NCBI RefSeq assembly: GCF_963675165.1
Contig: NC_087389.1
Coordinates: 3,842,830-3,906,829 of the forward strand
DNA: 64,000 nt
Direction: 5' to 3'
Source: Halichondria panicea
Taxonomy: Eukaryota; Porifera; Demospongiae; Suberitida; Halichondriidae
This document shows, piece by piece, positions 1 through 12,400 of the stretch. Position numbers and translations under genes: made by a program. Each line of letters starts with the position of its first letter. Positions within the stretch are counted from its first letter, which is position 1. The notes under the pieces are model-generated. The model saw only the letters and a list, made by a program, of their open reading frames with translations, had not been told where the DNA came from and did no database searches.

Positions 1-142
1 CACGCTATGAAGTAACAATTAAAATAAATGTAGCCATAGAAAACGGGGTTCTATGAATATCTAATGTATCGTGATACTATTGTTACATTAATTGCTCATG
101 ATCACTATCGATAAACATGCAGTGATTTAGATGCTGTAGAAT

Positions 143-1897
143 TCAATCCACAAAGTTAGACAATGATGCAAATCTGTTCTGAGTAGGGATCGAATATTGT
201 AATCGAACAGCATGGGCTTGGCGAACAGGTTCGACTGGTGCATCCGGGAGAAGCTCTTTCGTTATTGCATTGTACATAATCCTCCCTTCTTCGTCAAGCA
301 TTGAGTAGAGAGGATCGGGTAAGTTCACGAAAAATCTTTGAAATACTGTTGCAGAGAACATACGACCCAGGCTTGTGTAGGTAAAAGGGCAGCCGAGGAT
401 CTGGTTGAAAGTATTGGCAAGGTGAAGCATGCATTCCCATTGAGCTAAGTAGTGGATCCGATCAAGAGCCTTCATTTGGTTACGGCAATCCTTAATTTCA
501 TCACTGCCTTTACAGAGACACTTTTGAAGGCAGAGAATTAGAGCCAAAATGAAAGCCTTGAATCGATGGTCCACACTTGAGTGAATAGCCATCAACCAAC
601 ACCGGCTTGCAACTACTGCTAATTTCAGATCTTCAGAGACATTCTCCAATTCCGCTGAAATTTGCTTGCACTGAAATACACGTAAAACGATGTCTCTTTG
701 TTTTATTTTGGGCATATCAGGAATATTCAACAAATTGTGTGATCCAAGAATCTCTAAATGCTTCTCATTGAGCGAGGAGGAAACGTTGCGTTCTTCTAAT
801 TTACACAGCGATTTTTGCCTGACCCTCACAATAATTTCAGGGATACTGCCACTTTCATAGCAACTAATGAGAGCACCAATAGCATACAGAAGGACCGAAT
901 TGGTCACTTTCCAAGCAGACTCTCTCTTCATATCTTCAACAACTAGTAGATAATTCCAGATTTTGCTCCCCTTCAGAATATGGCCTACCAAGAAATGCAT
1001 TACATTGCGCGAAAACTCTCCTCTTTTGAAACGAGATACAATCCACTGAGGGACTGATGTACTAAATGCTGAGTGTTGAGACAGGTCTTCAAATGAATGA
1101 GGGACAACTTCATAAAACTTACGATCACTAGCGAGTTCTCCTTGATAATCATCAATGTTTAAAGAGGAGTTATTAAGCTTTTCAACTATTAACTCTACTT
1201 TAGCCTCCTGATCAATTCCTAGCTCAGGTAGTGCATGGCGACCGTGAAAGTCGTTGCCAAGACAGTATGGTAAGAAAAGGCGAATTTGAGGGTGGCTAAA
1301 GCTGCATGTTCGATCAAATTTCTGATAGTGAAAATACTGCACCTCTGTTTTAAGGTCTTGTAAATTGTGCGGTATGAGAATCAGTCCGTGGTTTATGTTA
1401 AAAATGAAGAAATCCGAGTCCAAACCTAAGACGGGACAGCCAAGATGATTTGCAAGTGACACCACATCTCGATCAGCTTCACCATCGGCAACAAAGAACC
1501 TAGCCCCAATGGTTTTACGAACAGCATCGACAAACACAACTTTTGCCAGATTAGGAACAATCATCTTGTTCTTTTTAAGCTGTTCAATCTGAGATTTGGC
1601 CCTACTCAACATCCTAAGTCGCTGTAAAACTCGATCATCACTAGTTGCTGCCTTTTCATTTTCATAATCAATACCATCGACTACCACATAGGCCTCGATT
1701 CCGATAGATTTTAGCATTGTAAAGAAATCTAGAACCTTCTCATAAAACTCACAATAATCACCCCATCCAATTCCACAAAACAGTTGATAGGACAAGCTAA
1801 ATCCATCAATGACAATCCTACTGGAAACTTTTTTCAGGGTTACAAACTCGAAGTGCCCCTTCTCGTTCATGTAGGTGGTTAAGGTCCGAATTCCCAT
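143..1897 (-). CDS. Asteroid/ASTE1-like XPG-family nuclease, gene A
   Basis: Intronless 584-aa gene of the Asteroid (ASTE1) branch of the XPG/FEN1-like PIN-fold nucleases. Proteins of this group are predicted or shown structure-specific or single-strand DNA endonucleases; the role of this copy is unknown. The start is the ATG at 1897 (MGIRTL), because the family begins MGI/MGV; upstream in-frame codons lack an ATG. Acidic residues expected for metal binding are present: D31 in VIDG, D74 in VVDG, E140/D142/D144 in the DGEADRD motif, D160/D162 in DSDFF and D216 in LGNDFHG. The C-terminal half is family-specific, with a conserved QWECMLHLANTFNQILG segment. Its paralogue A' has lost its frame, while this copy is open throughout. 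Family assignment is firm; function is inferred. Confidence 0.85.
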   Translation of the reverse strand: MGIRTLTTYMNEKGHFEFVTLKKVSSRIVIDGFSLSYQLFCGIGWGDYCEFYEKVLDFFTMLKSIGIEAYVVVDGIDYENEKAATSDDRVLQRLRMLSRAKSQIEQLKKNKMIVPNLAKVVFVDAVRKTIGARFFVADGEADRDVVSLANHLGCPVLGLDSDFFIFNINHGLILIPHNLQDLKTEVQYFHYQKFDRTCSFSHPQIRLFLPYCLGNDFHGRHALPELGIDQEAKVELIVEKLNNSSLNIDDYQGELASDRKFYEVVPHSFEDLSQHSAFSTSVPQWIVSRFKRGEFSRNVMHFLVGHILKGSKIWNYLLVVEDMKRESAWKVTNSVLLYAIGALISCYESGSIPEIIVRVRQKSLCKLEERNVSSSLNEKHLEILGSHNLLNIPDMPKIKQRDIVLRVFQCKQISAELENVSEDLKLAVVASRCWLMAIHSSVDHRFKAFILALILCLQKCLCKGSDEIKDCRNQMKALDRIHYLAQWECMLHLANTFNQILGCPFTYTSLGRMFSATVFQRFFVNLPDPLYSMLDEEGRIMYNAITKELLPDAPVEPVRQAHAVRLQYSIPTQNRFASLSNFVD

Positions 1898-2963
1898 GAT
1901 CAACAATCGATACAGCAATTAAGTTCACAAAAACTTCCTGTCAGTGAATGATCTTGGCCACACACACTACTTGAACACAGTCAGTTTTTGTATAGCTATA
2001 GATCTAATGCACCATTAGCTGTGATCGCCAAAGCAGCAGTGAAATGAAACTAAATTCACTGACCGATAATTATAATACAAAACTGGCTACTATACCTATA
2101 TGGGGAAAAACAATTCCTGAAATTTTGAAAACCACCATATAAGTACTTATATAATAGTATTTGTTCGTTATATAAAAGAGCATTCTTAGAGGCCGTGACA
2201 TCAGCAATCTATACTACTGTAGAAACACATCATTCTTGGAATTGTGAATACCATTTAATAGTACCCACACCACAAAAAAGCCCAAAGGAGACAGCCTGAC
2301 AAAGTCTTACTGAAAAAATGGGAGTCAAAAAGCTGAGCACCTATAATTCTACAAGTTAATTTATTCTACTACCTTCAAAACCACCTTCAAAACCAACGAA
2401 CTGTCTCGAGAAGCTCAACGATTGTATGATTCTGTGTCTGTGTAATATTAGATCCACCCTTAACCCGTTACAAACTTAACTTCAATTGTTCATGTAGAAA
2501 TTTCTTCTGTTCAGCTACAACCGTATATATACAACCCCTTTTCGAATTACGAATCTACAGATGTATAGAATGCTAATTGATACAGTCATGCAATGCTACT
2601 TTGTTTCTTTCAATACTTTATTGTTATGTGTTGGCTGGACCATAATTTGCCATTTTTTGGCCTTGGACCATGGGCTATAATCCGTGGTAAGGCAAAATTG
2701 CTATCCCTCAAATAGGTGATACCATTGAAAGGTGGCAATGAAGACATTTACTTTTGAAATACACTCGAGGCAGGACAGAGTGAAATTTAGTGATAGGCAC
2801 ACCAATAGCCTGAATTATATGCAACTTAGTGTCTATAGAAATTCAAGCTTCATGAAATGCGTTTGTTTAGGCAAAATCACATGTTTACCCTATTTCCGTG
2901 TATCAAATGTGTGCCGTGACAGTATCATTCGCTGATACACAAAGATTAATACACAGTCATGTA
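1898..2963. other. Upstream spacer of gene A, no gene seen
   Basis: AT-rich noncoding DNA upstream of gene A, repeated in copy 2 with about 950 bp more material at the position equivalent to 2190. The short ORF at 2732-2935 is not conserved in frame in copy 2 or in the inverted third copy and is not regarded as a gene. Confidence 0.6.
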
Positions 2964-3606
2964 CAGTGCATGCATCCAGTAGAATACCACAAATGTGTGA
3001 GTAGTTGTACTTAAATGTATCTTAACTAAGAAATTGCACTGATACCATTGTGTAGGTGAATGAATATAAAGCTTATTTAAAAATATTTCCCCAAAAGTTG
3101 TTAGTTGTTATTGTGAGAAATCAAAAACGGGGTGATCGTAAAAAAAAATGTGTGTAACATTAATTATCTCTGGAACTAAAGTATTTTTGGGACAATTTTT
3201 TCTTATCAAAAGTTAGAAAATTTATTTAAGTAATAATGTCTGGACCCTAGCCGTAAGATCTTCTTCAAATCTCTCCCTAACCGAAACGGAAAACTAGCAA
3301 TTGTTCGCACTGCAAAGGATGTGTACGCAACATTGAACCTTTTACATAATTATAGCCAAACTATCTATAGATGTTGTGAAAGTTCCAAAACGTAGCCGGA
3401 AACCATTGGCCTTTTCTCTCCCTATCCGATTACCCAATAACAATTGTTTACTCAACCTTAATACATTTTTGGATACCCTGTAGCTTATCATTCACCTATA
3501 CACATGCACTGGTATCAGCACATTTTCTTAGAATGGTTAGATATTTACATTTAAGTACAACTACTCACATATTTGTGGTATATAGTTTATAGGATTGGAT
3601 GCACTG
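2964..3606. mobile_element. Tc1/mariner-like MITE (TIR CAGTGCATCCAG family)
   Basis: Noncoding element of about 643 bp. It starts CAGTGCATGCATCCAG and ends with the reverse complement (GGATGCACTG), flanked by TA on each side, which is the target duplication typical of Tc1/mariner elements. Long subterminal inverted repeats include the paired sequences GTAGTTGTACTTAAATG and its complement. Relatives occur at 20388-21034 (same insertion, copy 2), 32772-33421 (inverted copy) and 60743-61460 (independent insertion). Confidence 0.85.
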
Positions 3607-3689
3607 TACACAATACACATTTTTTGGTTTTACTTTCACAACAGTCTCAGTCTTCTTACTAGGTATAGTCTTGGGAGCAGCATAGGTTT

Positions 3690-5050
3690 AACAAACAGGT
3701 TCAACTTGTGAGGAGAAGTTCTTTCGTTATCGCTTCGTACATACAAGCACCTTCGAAGTCAAACCTTGTATGAACGCCTGAACCACTTGTAAAAAACCTG
3801 TGAAATACTATTCCTGAGAACATTCGGCCCAGACTAGTGTAAGTAAATGGATAGTTCAGAATTTGATTGAATGAATTTGCAAGGTGGAGCATGCATTCCC
3901 ACTGTGCTAAATAGTGGATCCGGCGAAGGCGAGCCATTGAGGGTTCTTGGTAATGTCCCGCTTTATCTATCTGTCAAGCTCCCCTACACGTTTGAAAGCA
4001 AAAAACTATAGTGCTGAAATGAAAGCCCCAAAATTATAATCAACATTGTAAAATTTTCAGCCAGCATCGGCTTGCAATTACCGCTAACTTCAGCTTTTCC
4101 CAAAGTCTTTGAAACCGATTTGCAGTGAAATACACGTAAAATAATTTTCTCTCTATCTAGTAGGGGCATATCAGAGATAGTTTGTAGGTCATGTGACCTG
4201 AGTATACTTAAATGCTTTAACGAGATCTAGAGGTTGATTTCATTGTCGACAGGTGAACACAAGCAGTCCTGCCGACTTTTCACAACAATGCTGGGGATCC
4301 TGTCCCTTTGATAGCAACTAAGCAGAGCACCGATAAAATACAAAAGGATGGAATCAGTCAATTTCCAAGCAGATTCTAGTTTTAAATCTTCAACCACTAA
4401 TATATACTTTCAGATTTGTTTCCCCTCTAGAAGATCCACGGCCAAGAAATGCATTGCGGTATGAGAAAATTCTCCTCTCTTGAAACGAGATACAATCCAC
4501 TGAGGGACTGATGTACTAAACGCTAAGTGTTGAGACATGTATTCAAAAGAACGAGGAACAACTTCATAGAACTTACGATCACTAGCGAGTTCTGCTTGAT
4601 AATCATCAACGTTTAAAGAGGATGTTCTAAGTTTTTTATACTAGCTCTACTTTAGCATCTTGATCAATTCCTAGCTCAGGTAGTGCATGGCGACCGTGAA
4701 AGTCATTTCCAAGACAGTACAGTAAGAAGAGGCAGATTTTCGGGTGGCTAAAGGTGAACTTTTGATCAAATTTTCGACAGTCAAAATACTTTATTTAAAA
4801 ATTTTCGGGCATGACTATGATGCAATAGAAAAAATCCGAGTCCAAACCTAAGCCAAGATGATTTGCAAGTGACACCACATCTCGATCAGCTGTTTCACGG
4901 ACAGCATCAACAATTTAAACACTACTTTTGCCAGAGTAGGAACAATCACCTCGTTCTTTTTAAGCCGTTCAATCTGAGATTCGACCTTATACTCAACGCC
5001 TTAAGCCGCTGTAAAACTCGATCGTTACTAGTTGCTGCTCTGTACAAAAT
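3690..5050 (-). pseudogene. Asteroid-like nuclease pseudogene, block copy 1
   Basis: Decayed relative of Asteroid genes A and D. Recognisable fragments in order on the minus strand are: N-terminal pieces around 4860-5050 (matching the AATSNDRVLQRL region of gene A), middle pieces at 4200-4860, a piece at 3984-4169 (REKIILRVFHCKSV) and a C-terminal piece at 3701-3937 (RRIHYLAQWECMLHLA). They are separated by frameshifts and deletions, and the catalytic DGEADRD region is disrupted. Its 5' end lies about 250 bp from the divergently transcribed gene B, suggesting a former head-to-head pair sharing a promoter region. The same broken state is present in copy 2, so the decay predates the duplication. 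Confidence 0.85.
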
Positions 5051-5296
5051 TTAAGACAGTATTCATCACCTCTGAAGCAGAATCTTTAGTCACATCTTCG
5101 ATGGCTAACAATTGTAAATTAAAACTATCTGGCACAATAAATACACAATGGACGCTGAATAAGGAAAAGAGGCAAAATAACAAGACAATGTATGTCTATA
5201 AGGTGCTATAAACCTAAGTTTATTCATTACTACACATCAGGTGACTATTTCGGATAACATAAATTGTTAATACACATTTATTATATTAACATCGAA

Positions 5297-7030
5297 ATGG
5301 GAGTACCCAAGTTGAAGAAGTTTGTGTCCAGTAGCAAAGGATGGGACACAATACAAGTGTCAGGCGAAGTAGTCATCGATGGCAACTCACTCTGCTATAA
5401 TCTGAACAAACAGCATGAGTGGAAGTTTGGAGGTGATTACAAAGAGTTCTATGAAACGGTTACAGTGTACATTCGAGAGCTCAAGGCATTAGGAATAGAG
5501 CCGTACATTGTGGTGGATGGTATGGATCACGATAACAGCAAGTATCAGACGTACATAGCGAGAAACGAAGAGCGTATCAATGGAATTGCTAACAGCCAAT
5601 CCCTAGGCACAGCACCACGCAACATTGTTCGTCCACTGTTCATACATACTGTGTTTCTTGATGCACTGAGAGACTTGAAGACAAAATTCTTCATAGCAGA
5701 CGGAGAGGCAGATCGAGATATTGCATCACTTGCCAATAGTTTATCTTGCCCTGTTATCAGTGAAGATTCAGACTTCTTTATTTTCAACATTGAAGCTGGC
5801 TACATACCATTGACAGGTGGTGACCAACAAACACGAATTGATTTTCAAAAGCCAGTCAAACGATTTCAGTATAAAGAATTCGATAAAAGCTTAAAACTGA
5901 ACGAAGAACAGCGGCTGTTCTTTCCTTTTATCCTAGGCAATGACTTCCATAAGGGTGTTTCACGGTCCTCACTGCAATTAACCTCACGCACACCACTCCA
6001 CGACATCTCAAGAAAACTAGCAATGCTAGATTTCAGCAATGCAACTTTGACACGATTCGTTTGTCCGAACCCCACAAGCCAGATGGAAAATATCAAATTG
6101 TACTACAGAGGGACAGCTCGATCATTTGATGACCTTGCATCTACCAGTTCACTTCTGGAGTTGTATCCACACACCCCGGAGTGGATCATGCAGGAGTACA
6201 AGAATGGTAGGTTCATGGCTCCAATAATGAGTCTTGCAACTTGCCCTACTACAAAGCGGTGGCGACACACAATAGTAGTCGAAGATTTCAGTCAACAAAG
6301 CGCGTGGAAGGTTACAAAAATTGGAAGAAAATTTATCATTGGGGCTTTACTTGGTGACCAAGCAAACAAGCATCAGATAGTGACAACCGAAATTAAGCCA
6401 CCACCACCTGACAACTCAAAACTTGCATTGGTGGACACCGAAGTCATCTTAGCTCCAAAGCACACCAAAATTCTACCTGTGCCACTAAAAGATGTTCCAC
6501 AAATGCCAGTCACCGTTCGCAAAGAGATAATGTATCGTGTGTTTCACTATACAGAGCCTGCTGAGTCGGACATTCCTGAGGGGCTACAGTTAGCCATGAT
6601 CGCAGGGCGCTGCTGGGTACGTAAAGTAGTTTGCGACAATACACACCTGATTCAGTCGCTCGTATGCTGTATTCTAACCTGCTATGGCCATTTTCAAATG
6701 ATTGATCGAAAAGACGGATGTAAGCTAGCTCAACATGAGATGCTGTTTTTTCTACACTCCTATGCTCAGTGGCAGTGTCTACTACATCACGTTATCGCGT
6801 TTAACCAAGTTCTAAGCCACCCCTTTCCATACACAAGCCCTGCTAGGCTATTCTCTTCAAGTTTACTTCTACACTTCTACCAGCAGACCTCACAGGTCCT
6901 ACAAGAAAAGATGGACACATTGGCAACGAGTATGCTACAAATAATTACAGAGAGCAAGTATTCTACTGAAAGTTTGAAAGATATTGAACTAGAGCCTTCG
7001 CAGACAAAGAAACGTCGCACTACATACTGA
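5297..7030 (+). CDS. Asteroid/ASTE1-like XPG-family nuclease, gene B
   Basis: Intronless 577-aa Asteroid-type nuclease, clearly more divergent from A and D than they are from each other. The start is the ATG at 5297 (MGVPKLKKF), matching the family N terminus; the frame is open further upstream only from a TTG. Expected metal-binding acids are present: D28 in VIDG, D74 in VVDG, E137/D139/D141 in DGEADRD, D157/D159 in DSDFF and D216 in LGNDFHKG. The C terminus ends in a basic cluster (KKRRTTY), a possible nuclear localisation signal. Its duplicate B' at 22727-24460 is also fully open, with about 14 amino-acid differences counted by eye, so both copies may still be under selection. The biological role is unknown; genome maintenance or defence against invading DNA are possibilities only. 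Confidence 0.87.
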   Translation: MGVPKLKKFVSSSKGWDTIQVSGEVVIDGNSLCYNLNKQHEWKFGGDYKEFYETVTVYIRELKALGIEPYIVVDGMDHDNSKYQTYIARNEERINGIANSQSLGTAPRNIVRPLFIHTVFLDALRDLKTKFFIADGEADRDIASLANSLSCPVISEDSDFFIFNIEAGYIPLTGGDQQTRIDFQKPVKRFQYKEFDKSLKLNEEQRLFFPFILGNDFHKGVSRSSLQLTSRTPLHDISRKLAMLDFSNATLTRFVCPNPTSQMENIKLYYRGTARSFDDLASTSSLLELYPHTPEWIMQEYKNGRFMAPIMSLATCPTTKRWRHTIVVEDFSQQSAWKVTKIGRKFIIGALLGDQANKHQIVTTEIKPPPPDNSKLALVDTEVILAPKHTKILPVPLKDVPQMPVTVRKEIMYRVFHYTEPAESDIPEGLQLAMIAGRCWVRKVVCDNTHLIQSLVCCILTCYGHFQMIDRKDGCKLAQHEMLFFLHSYAQWQCLLHHVIAFNQVLSHPFPYTSPARLFSSSLLLHFYQQTSQVLQEKMDTLATSMLQIITESKYSTESLKDIELEPSQTKKRRTTY

Positions 7031-9034
7031 ACTATAAGTATATATATATATCGTAAGGTGACAGGTATTATTATTAAATGCGACTTTAGAGTTTTATACC
7101 GACCATTTTTCAAATTATCCGTGAATTTAGTTTCCTCTCATTTGCTAACATCACATGCAGTAAATGTTAATAAATTTATAGAGTGCACATAATATGCAAT
7201 AGTGTATATTGAAATTTTAATTGAAATACATTGAAGATCATAAATGCACTAAAAACATAGTGATTCAGTATCGTTATGCATACAAGCAACAAAGTCATGC
7301 CACAGTGAAAGCAAAATTAAAATCAATACAATCCATGCACAATGAAATGCAAAAAATCGGTCACAACGATTAAAGTGTTTATGTGGTAATATTTCTCTTT
7401 ACAACCAGCTCCAAACCTATAGTCAAAATACAAGCTTCCACAATTACGCTATCATGCACAAACCTGTTAATATACAGCATTTTATTAGAATCTGTTCATC
7501 TCTTTCGGGAAAATGTGTTCCGACTCAATGCATGCATGGTCATGTATGAACAGAGCCATATATTATGCCAACAGAAGGAACAGTTGTTGATCACAACACC
7601 ACGAAAGAAAATTTACGGAACTAACTGTTCATCTCAACAACACCGACTGAGGAAGAAATATCTACTAATCGAAAAATCAATCTCACAGCTCAAAGAAAGA
7701 ATCGAAGTATTGCAGGATCTCTCGAAGCCTTCGCTGAATATCTACCGTAGACAATCAACAAATCTTGACTGTGCATGGCATAGAGATTGAATAATAAAAT
7801 AATATAATTATACTATTCATGCACTCCTGATTATAGCAACTGTTTTTAAATGTACCTGCAGGTGTAACAGAAGAACCCGTTGTTGATCACAACACCACGA
7901 AAGAAGATTTCAGAGCTGACACGTATCGAGCTATCTGTTCATCTCAACAACACGAAAGAAGAACACATCAATCAACAAATATCGACTGGGGCACAAAGTT
8001 CAGAGTTCATAATTATAATCATAATATATTACTATCAACGTAAATCGTCTCTCAAATTGCACTGTCTGCATGTGCATGCAAAGTCATATCATATCCCTGT
8101 AAAGCCAGTTGTTGATCACATGCAACAAGACGTTCACCGGCATAGAGTTCCTTATATCAAATACATAATAGATGCTCTGCACCCAAATCAACATAGCCTT
8201 AGCTTGTGACTTTAGTCTTTACATTACGTTTGCTTGCTTGAACAGAGCCACACGCATACCTGCCATCACGAAAAACCAGCTGTTGATTACAACACCACGA
8301 AAGAAGATTTCACATGCAGCTGACAAAGCTATCAGCTCATCTCAACAACACGAAAGAAACAAATTTCACCGTTGACAATCAAAATGCATAACTCGACTGT
8401 GGCATAGAGTTAATTTATACTTTGACATGATTGCAGATTGCAGACGGACAGATCTTCACGAAATTTCTTGATAGAGTTCGACAAAATCATCAAACAGTAC
8501 TCACAAAAGTTATTTCGCAATAGCTAGTGTAAATTAAACTATTATAGCTACATAGACACAGTGGCATGGTGGCTAATCCACATACAAGTTTTTTACTTAT
8601 GCTAGTAGCTACACATACATGTCCAACAGCATGGTCACTTTATGAAACCAAGCGAAGGATCACGTGAGCTATAGTGTGTGGGATTTGATATCATAGAGAT
8701 CTCCACGATAATTGCACCAGTTGACAAAAGGAACCCACAGCATGTCCGGCTTGAGCAACGTGCCATGCACATGCATGCACAGTGCATGGTACTCTCAATA
8801 CTCATGGTAAGAGAATAAAGTTACCATTATATATATCATCGTTTTGGAGACTCTATAATTATATACAGACTCTATAATTATATACAGACTCTATAATTAT
8901 ATACAAGGTATAGCTGTACACTCACACTATGTAAGAGTCAAAATAAATAACTTGGGTGCATTATAATTATGCTTCAACACTGCATGCACAAGTCGAATGT
9001 TTTATGCCGACTGCACTGCATGCAATAACATTAC
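7031..9034. repeat. Repeat-rich noncoding tail of block copy 1
   Basis: No gene is supported. A short module starting TTGTTGATCACAACACCACG recurs around 7583, 7879 and 8279, with a weaker partial copy near 8108, each followed by unlike sequence. The repeats make several short ORFs share the peptide LLITTPRKKI, which reflects repetition and not coding. A 19-bp unit, GACTCTATAATTATATACA, is repeated three times at 8848-8904 and only twice in block copy 2. Several ATGCATGCA-type tracts occur. Confidence 0.7.
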
Positions 9035-9489
9035 GGGTTATATATATATTTTTTATGACGTTATAATTATAAGCTTGTATGAAGTTAGATATAATCATGC
9101 AATTCACTATCTCAATTCCTCAAAGATGACTTGCATGCTTGTACGTGACTACAATCAACCAAAGTATGTCTGGAGACAGCTTATCAGAGGTCCTGTGTCA
9201 ACTATAATATTATTACCCGATCTGCGGCATAGTCCATGAGTCACATGAAGCACAACAATTCCAACCACATCAATTTCAACACAATTCACATACTGTACAT
9301 CTTAATGCCTATATATATAATAAGCAACTAAAAACTTGGATTAAAATCACTTAGTGGGACAATCGCTTCAAGTGCATTGGTTCACATACCAACGTTATAG
9401 CAGCACAAGCAAGGAGTAGAGAATAAGTAGTCACTACGTCCCAACTAAATTCGGACATATAGTGCTACGTAAAGCAAATGCATATTCAC

Positions 9490-12400
9490 CTTGCCCAGGT
9501 TCAAGTTTCTTCTGGACCATCTGCTCAGTGACGGTGAGAGCTTCTACAGCAGCTGTTCTTGGAATCAGAAGAGACACTTGACTAAGTATCTTTACCATCT
9601 TACCACAAAATGCTAGAAAGTAAGTTGTTGCACTTATATGTAATGTACATTTGCAAGTTAGTGCTGCACATACAATACAGTAAGCTTCATGTACAATACA
9701 ATTACCACACAGTTAGGGTTTAGATAAACAGTATGCTTACTCGCAAAGAAGAGCATAAAGTCATCCGCCCCATCAAAGTCCAGACGGGAATACTCTGAAC
9801 TGACATGGTCGTACACATCAGGGTCACCCACCTACAATACATGCAGGGCAAGCACAAGAGTTATATCAGTATATATGTGAGCACTTCTATAACTTCGTGA
9901 TAATCCAGCGGCATATATGATTAGTAGGCATGGGAAAAAGGGGCTGGTGCAGTATTAAAAACTTGGGGTGTCCATAGTCTCGAATACCAGCCGGTTCTCA
10001 TTGTAGCGTGGGAGGGAGAGAACCGTCTGGTTACTCTGGGCATACTTTTCTGTCCTCGGACGGAATGTTGGTAGAGTATATTCATTGGAGCCTTACCCGC
10101 AAGAATGTAACATAGCTTTCAAGAATATAACAGTTTTATTTAGTGCGCACTAAATTGTGGGTTATTATCACGTGATTAACAGGATGATCACATTCCTGAC
10201 TGACAGAACGCTCCGCCCAGAGTAACCAGACGGTTCTCTCCCTCCCACGCTACAATGAGAACCGGCTGGTATTCGAGACTAGGGTGTCCACATTTGGTGC
10301 CATTATCGAATTGTATGAAATCTTTGGAAAAGCCTCCAAAATAAGTGCACTACCTGCTTTCATTGTTTCAATGACACACGTTTTAATGACAGTAGGGCTG
10401 ACTTTGAAAGTTGAAGATAAAATCAACTATAGTATCTTAGCAACATGCACAATGAGATAAAACCTCTGCCAACCAAGCCCATGGCCAGCAGCACTGGCTT
10501 CCGCACATGCACAGGTGCTGATGAGGTCAACAAGATATCATACCACTGATCACTATGGTATGCAGGTAAAGGACACAACAACAGATAATATGGCGGAAAC
10601 TTGGTGAGGGATAAACATTATTGAGAAAATTAAGCTTTTTAAATCAAAAAATATGGCTATCAACAGTTTGCAAAATGTTCATTGTATGAATTAATGCTTG
10701 ATTTTCTCGAATGTTTCTCCCTCACAAAGCTTCCCGTGCTGACCTTGAGCAGTTTCTGTCGGGCTATTGTGAGGAGGTGTGTGAGGTGGTCCTTGAACAC
10801 TGGGTGGTCCTTCAGGTGATTGTGGGAGAGGAACGTGATCCACACATCAGCTGACGTCAGGCTCAGCAGCAGCATGTGTAAGCGGGAGGAATGAAGTTGC
10901 ATCAAAACTGTACAGGATGCTTGTTTTTAGACTAAAGTTGCAGTATGCCACTATGTTAGCGGATGCAAAATATTGTATAGTGGAACCCCTTTTAAAAGGC
11001 CACCAATGAAAAAGGCCAACTGTAATACAGGCACCAGTTGTGTATACAAAACAACCCTCAACAAAGGCTACTTCCGCTCACAACAGCAAAAAGTGTACTA
11101 CAAAAGCCAATGTACACCTTAGATTCAGTGTATGAAAGTAACTAGGCATAAATATATAATGCTACATGCACAATGACAGCGCTAGCTACCTGGCTGTCGT
11201 GCTTAGTGAACTCAGCCACAACCTGGAGGTACAGTTCCAGAGCCTCCGGAGGCTTGAATGTCAGAGAGTATGTCTGCAGGGACAAGAAACAAGGGCCTGA
11301 TAACAGACACACAACCATCATTGATACCACACAGATAACATTCCAGCGTATAAAGACTGACTGCACCACACTGAAAAAACATAACAGTAATCAGATGTCC
11401 CACCTGTCCACATAATGTACATATATGGCTACAAAGGTTGATAAGGGAATATTGTAGGGTTAGGTTTGCTATTGATGAGAAAGCTGTTTTTGAGCAAGCC
11501 CAATATTAACAGTGCCCCAGTCTCACAGGAGCTGTTTGAGCTAGTGCATCCCCACATTACAGACAGAGTAATTAATACTAAGAGTTTAAGCCTGACTATA
11601 TGTGGTACAATAGTGACGTTGGGAGTGGTGGTCTGTGCACTGCACATGAGGGCAGATCCCTGCACTCACCCAGAGCAGTGCCAGCTGAGAGGTGCCCAAG
11701 TGGACCAGGACTTGACACACCCTCTTCAGGAACACGTATTGCTCCTCCACCACACCTTGCGAGTTGGCCAGTCTGCAAACACAGATATGTACTAAATAAT
11801 AGTTTACATGCCTTCACTATACAACAGAGTACATTGACCTTCAAGGTCACACATGTACTTTGTCATATGACAAGACAAGCCTCGAATTTGTTAACACTAA
11901 GCTGCAATGCTAAAGATAAGATTACTATTATACACATATGAATGTTTGAGGGAATGAAAGTGGCAGCAATACGCATTCTATACATAATTGTACCAGCCCA
12001 AAAAAAGTAAAAGATTACCACAATGATGTAATGTCCTTCAAACCTTACATTGAAGCAGCCATGATTCCATTGAGAGCTTCAGTGGAGAGAAGCAATGAGA
12101 GAATCGTGGTCCTGTCTCCCTCTGTCTTGCAAACATCACCCTGAAATCAAGTTAACACTACTTAACTACCATTGTGTAGTCAAAGAACATGTGCTTGATC
12201 GACAGCAAAATAATACGTACTTTTCTGGAGAGGATAGGCAGTAGACACTCACAGGCGACAGTCTTAAGTTCCTCCATCCCTATGAGGTTGTAGAGGAGCT
12301 TAATGAGCTTGGCGTCCTCCATCAGGAGGGTGGGAAACTCCACCCACTCCACAAAGCTGACTATCGTGCTCAGGGCAGTTTGACGAAGGGGCTCCGACAG

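Larger units (their letters stand above)
1..9034. repeat. Segmental duplication, copy 1 (Asteroid gene block)
   Basis: This stretch is collinear with 16470-26499 at high identity across coding and noncoding parts. It carries Asteroid gene A, a Tc1-like MITE, a decayed Asteroid pseudogene, Asteroid gene B and a repeat-rich tail. Its left edge lies at or beyond the window start. Its right edge is sharp: after the shared text ending at 9034, copy 1 continues with unique DNA leading to exportin-5 exons, whereas copy 2 runs directly into a transposon end. Copy 2 carries about 950 bp (18660-19610) that copy 1 lacks, and many small indels separate the two. Confidence 0.9.

Noticed and set aside
2732-2935. 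67-codon plus-strand ORF
   Set aside because: Its frame is not kept in copy 2 or the inverted copy, and no homology was recognised.
7383-7790. 135-codon ORF downstream of gene B, and similar ones at 24839-25255 and 25398-25854
   Set aside because: Shared peptide comes from repeated DNA; frames differ between copies and there is no domain.
11466-11941. Plus-strand ORFs over XPO5 exons 8-9
   Set aside because: Antisense shadows of real exons.
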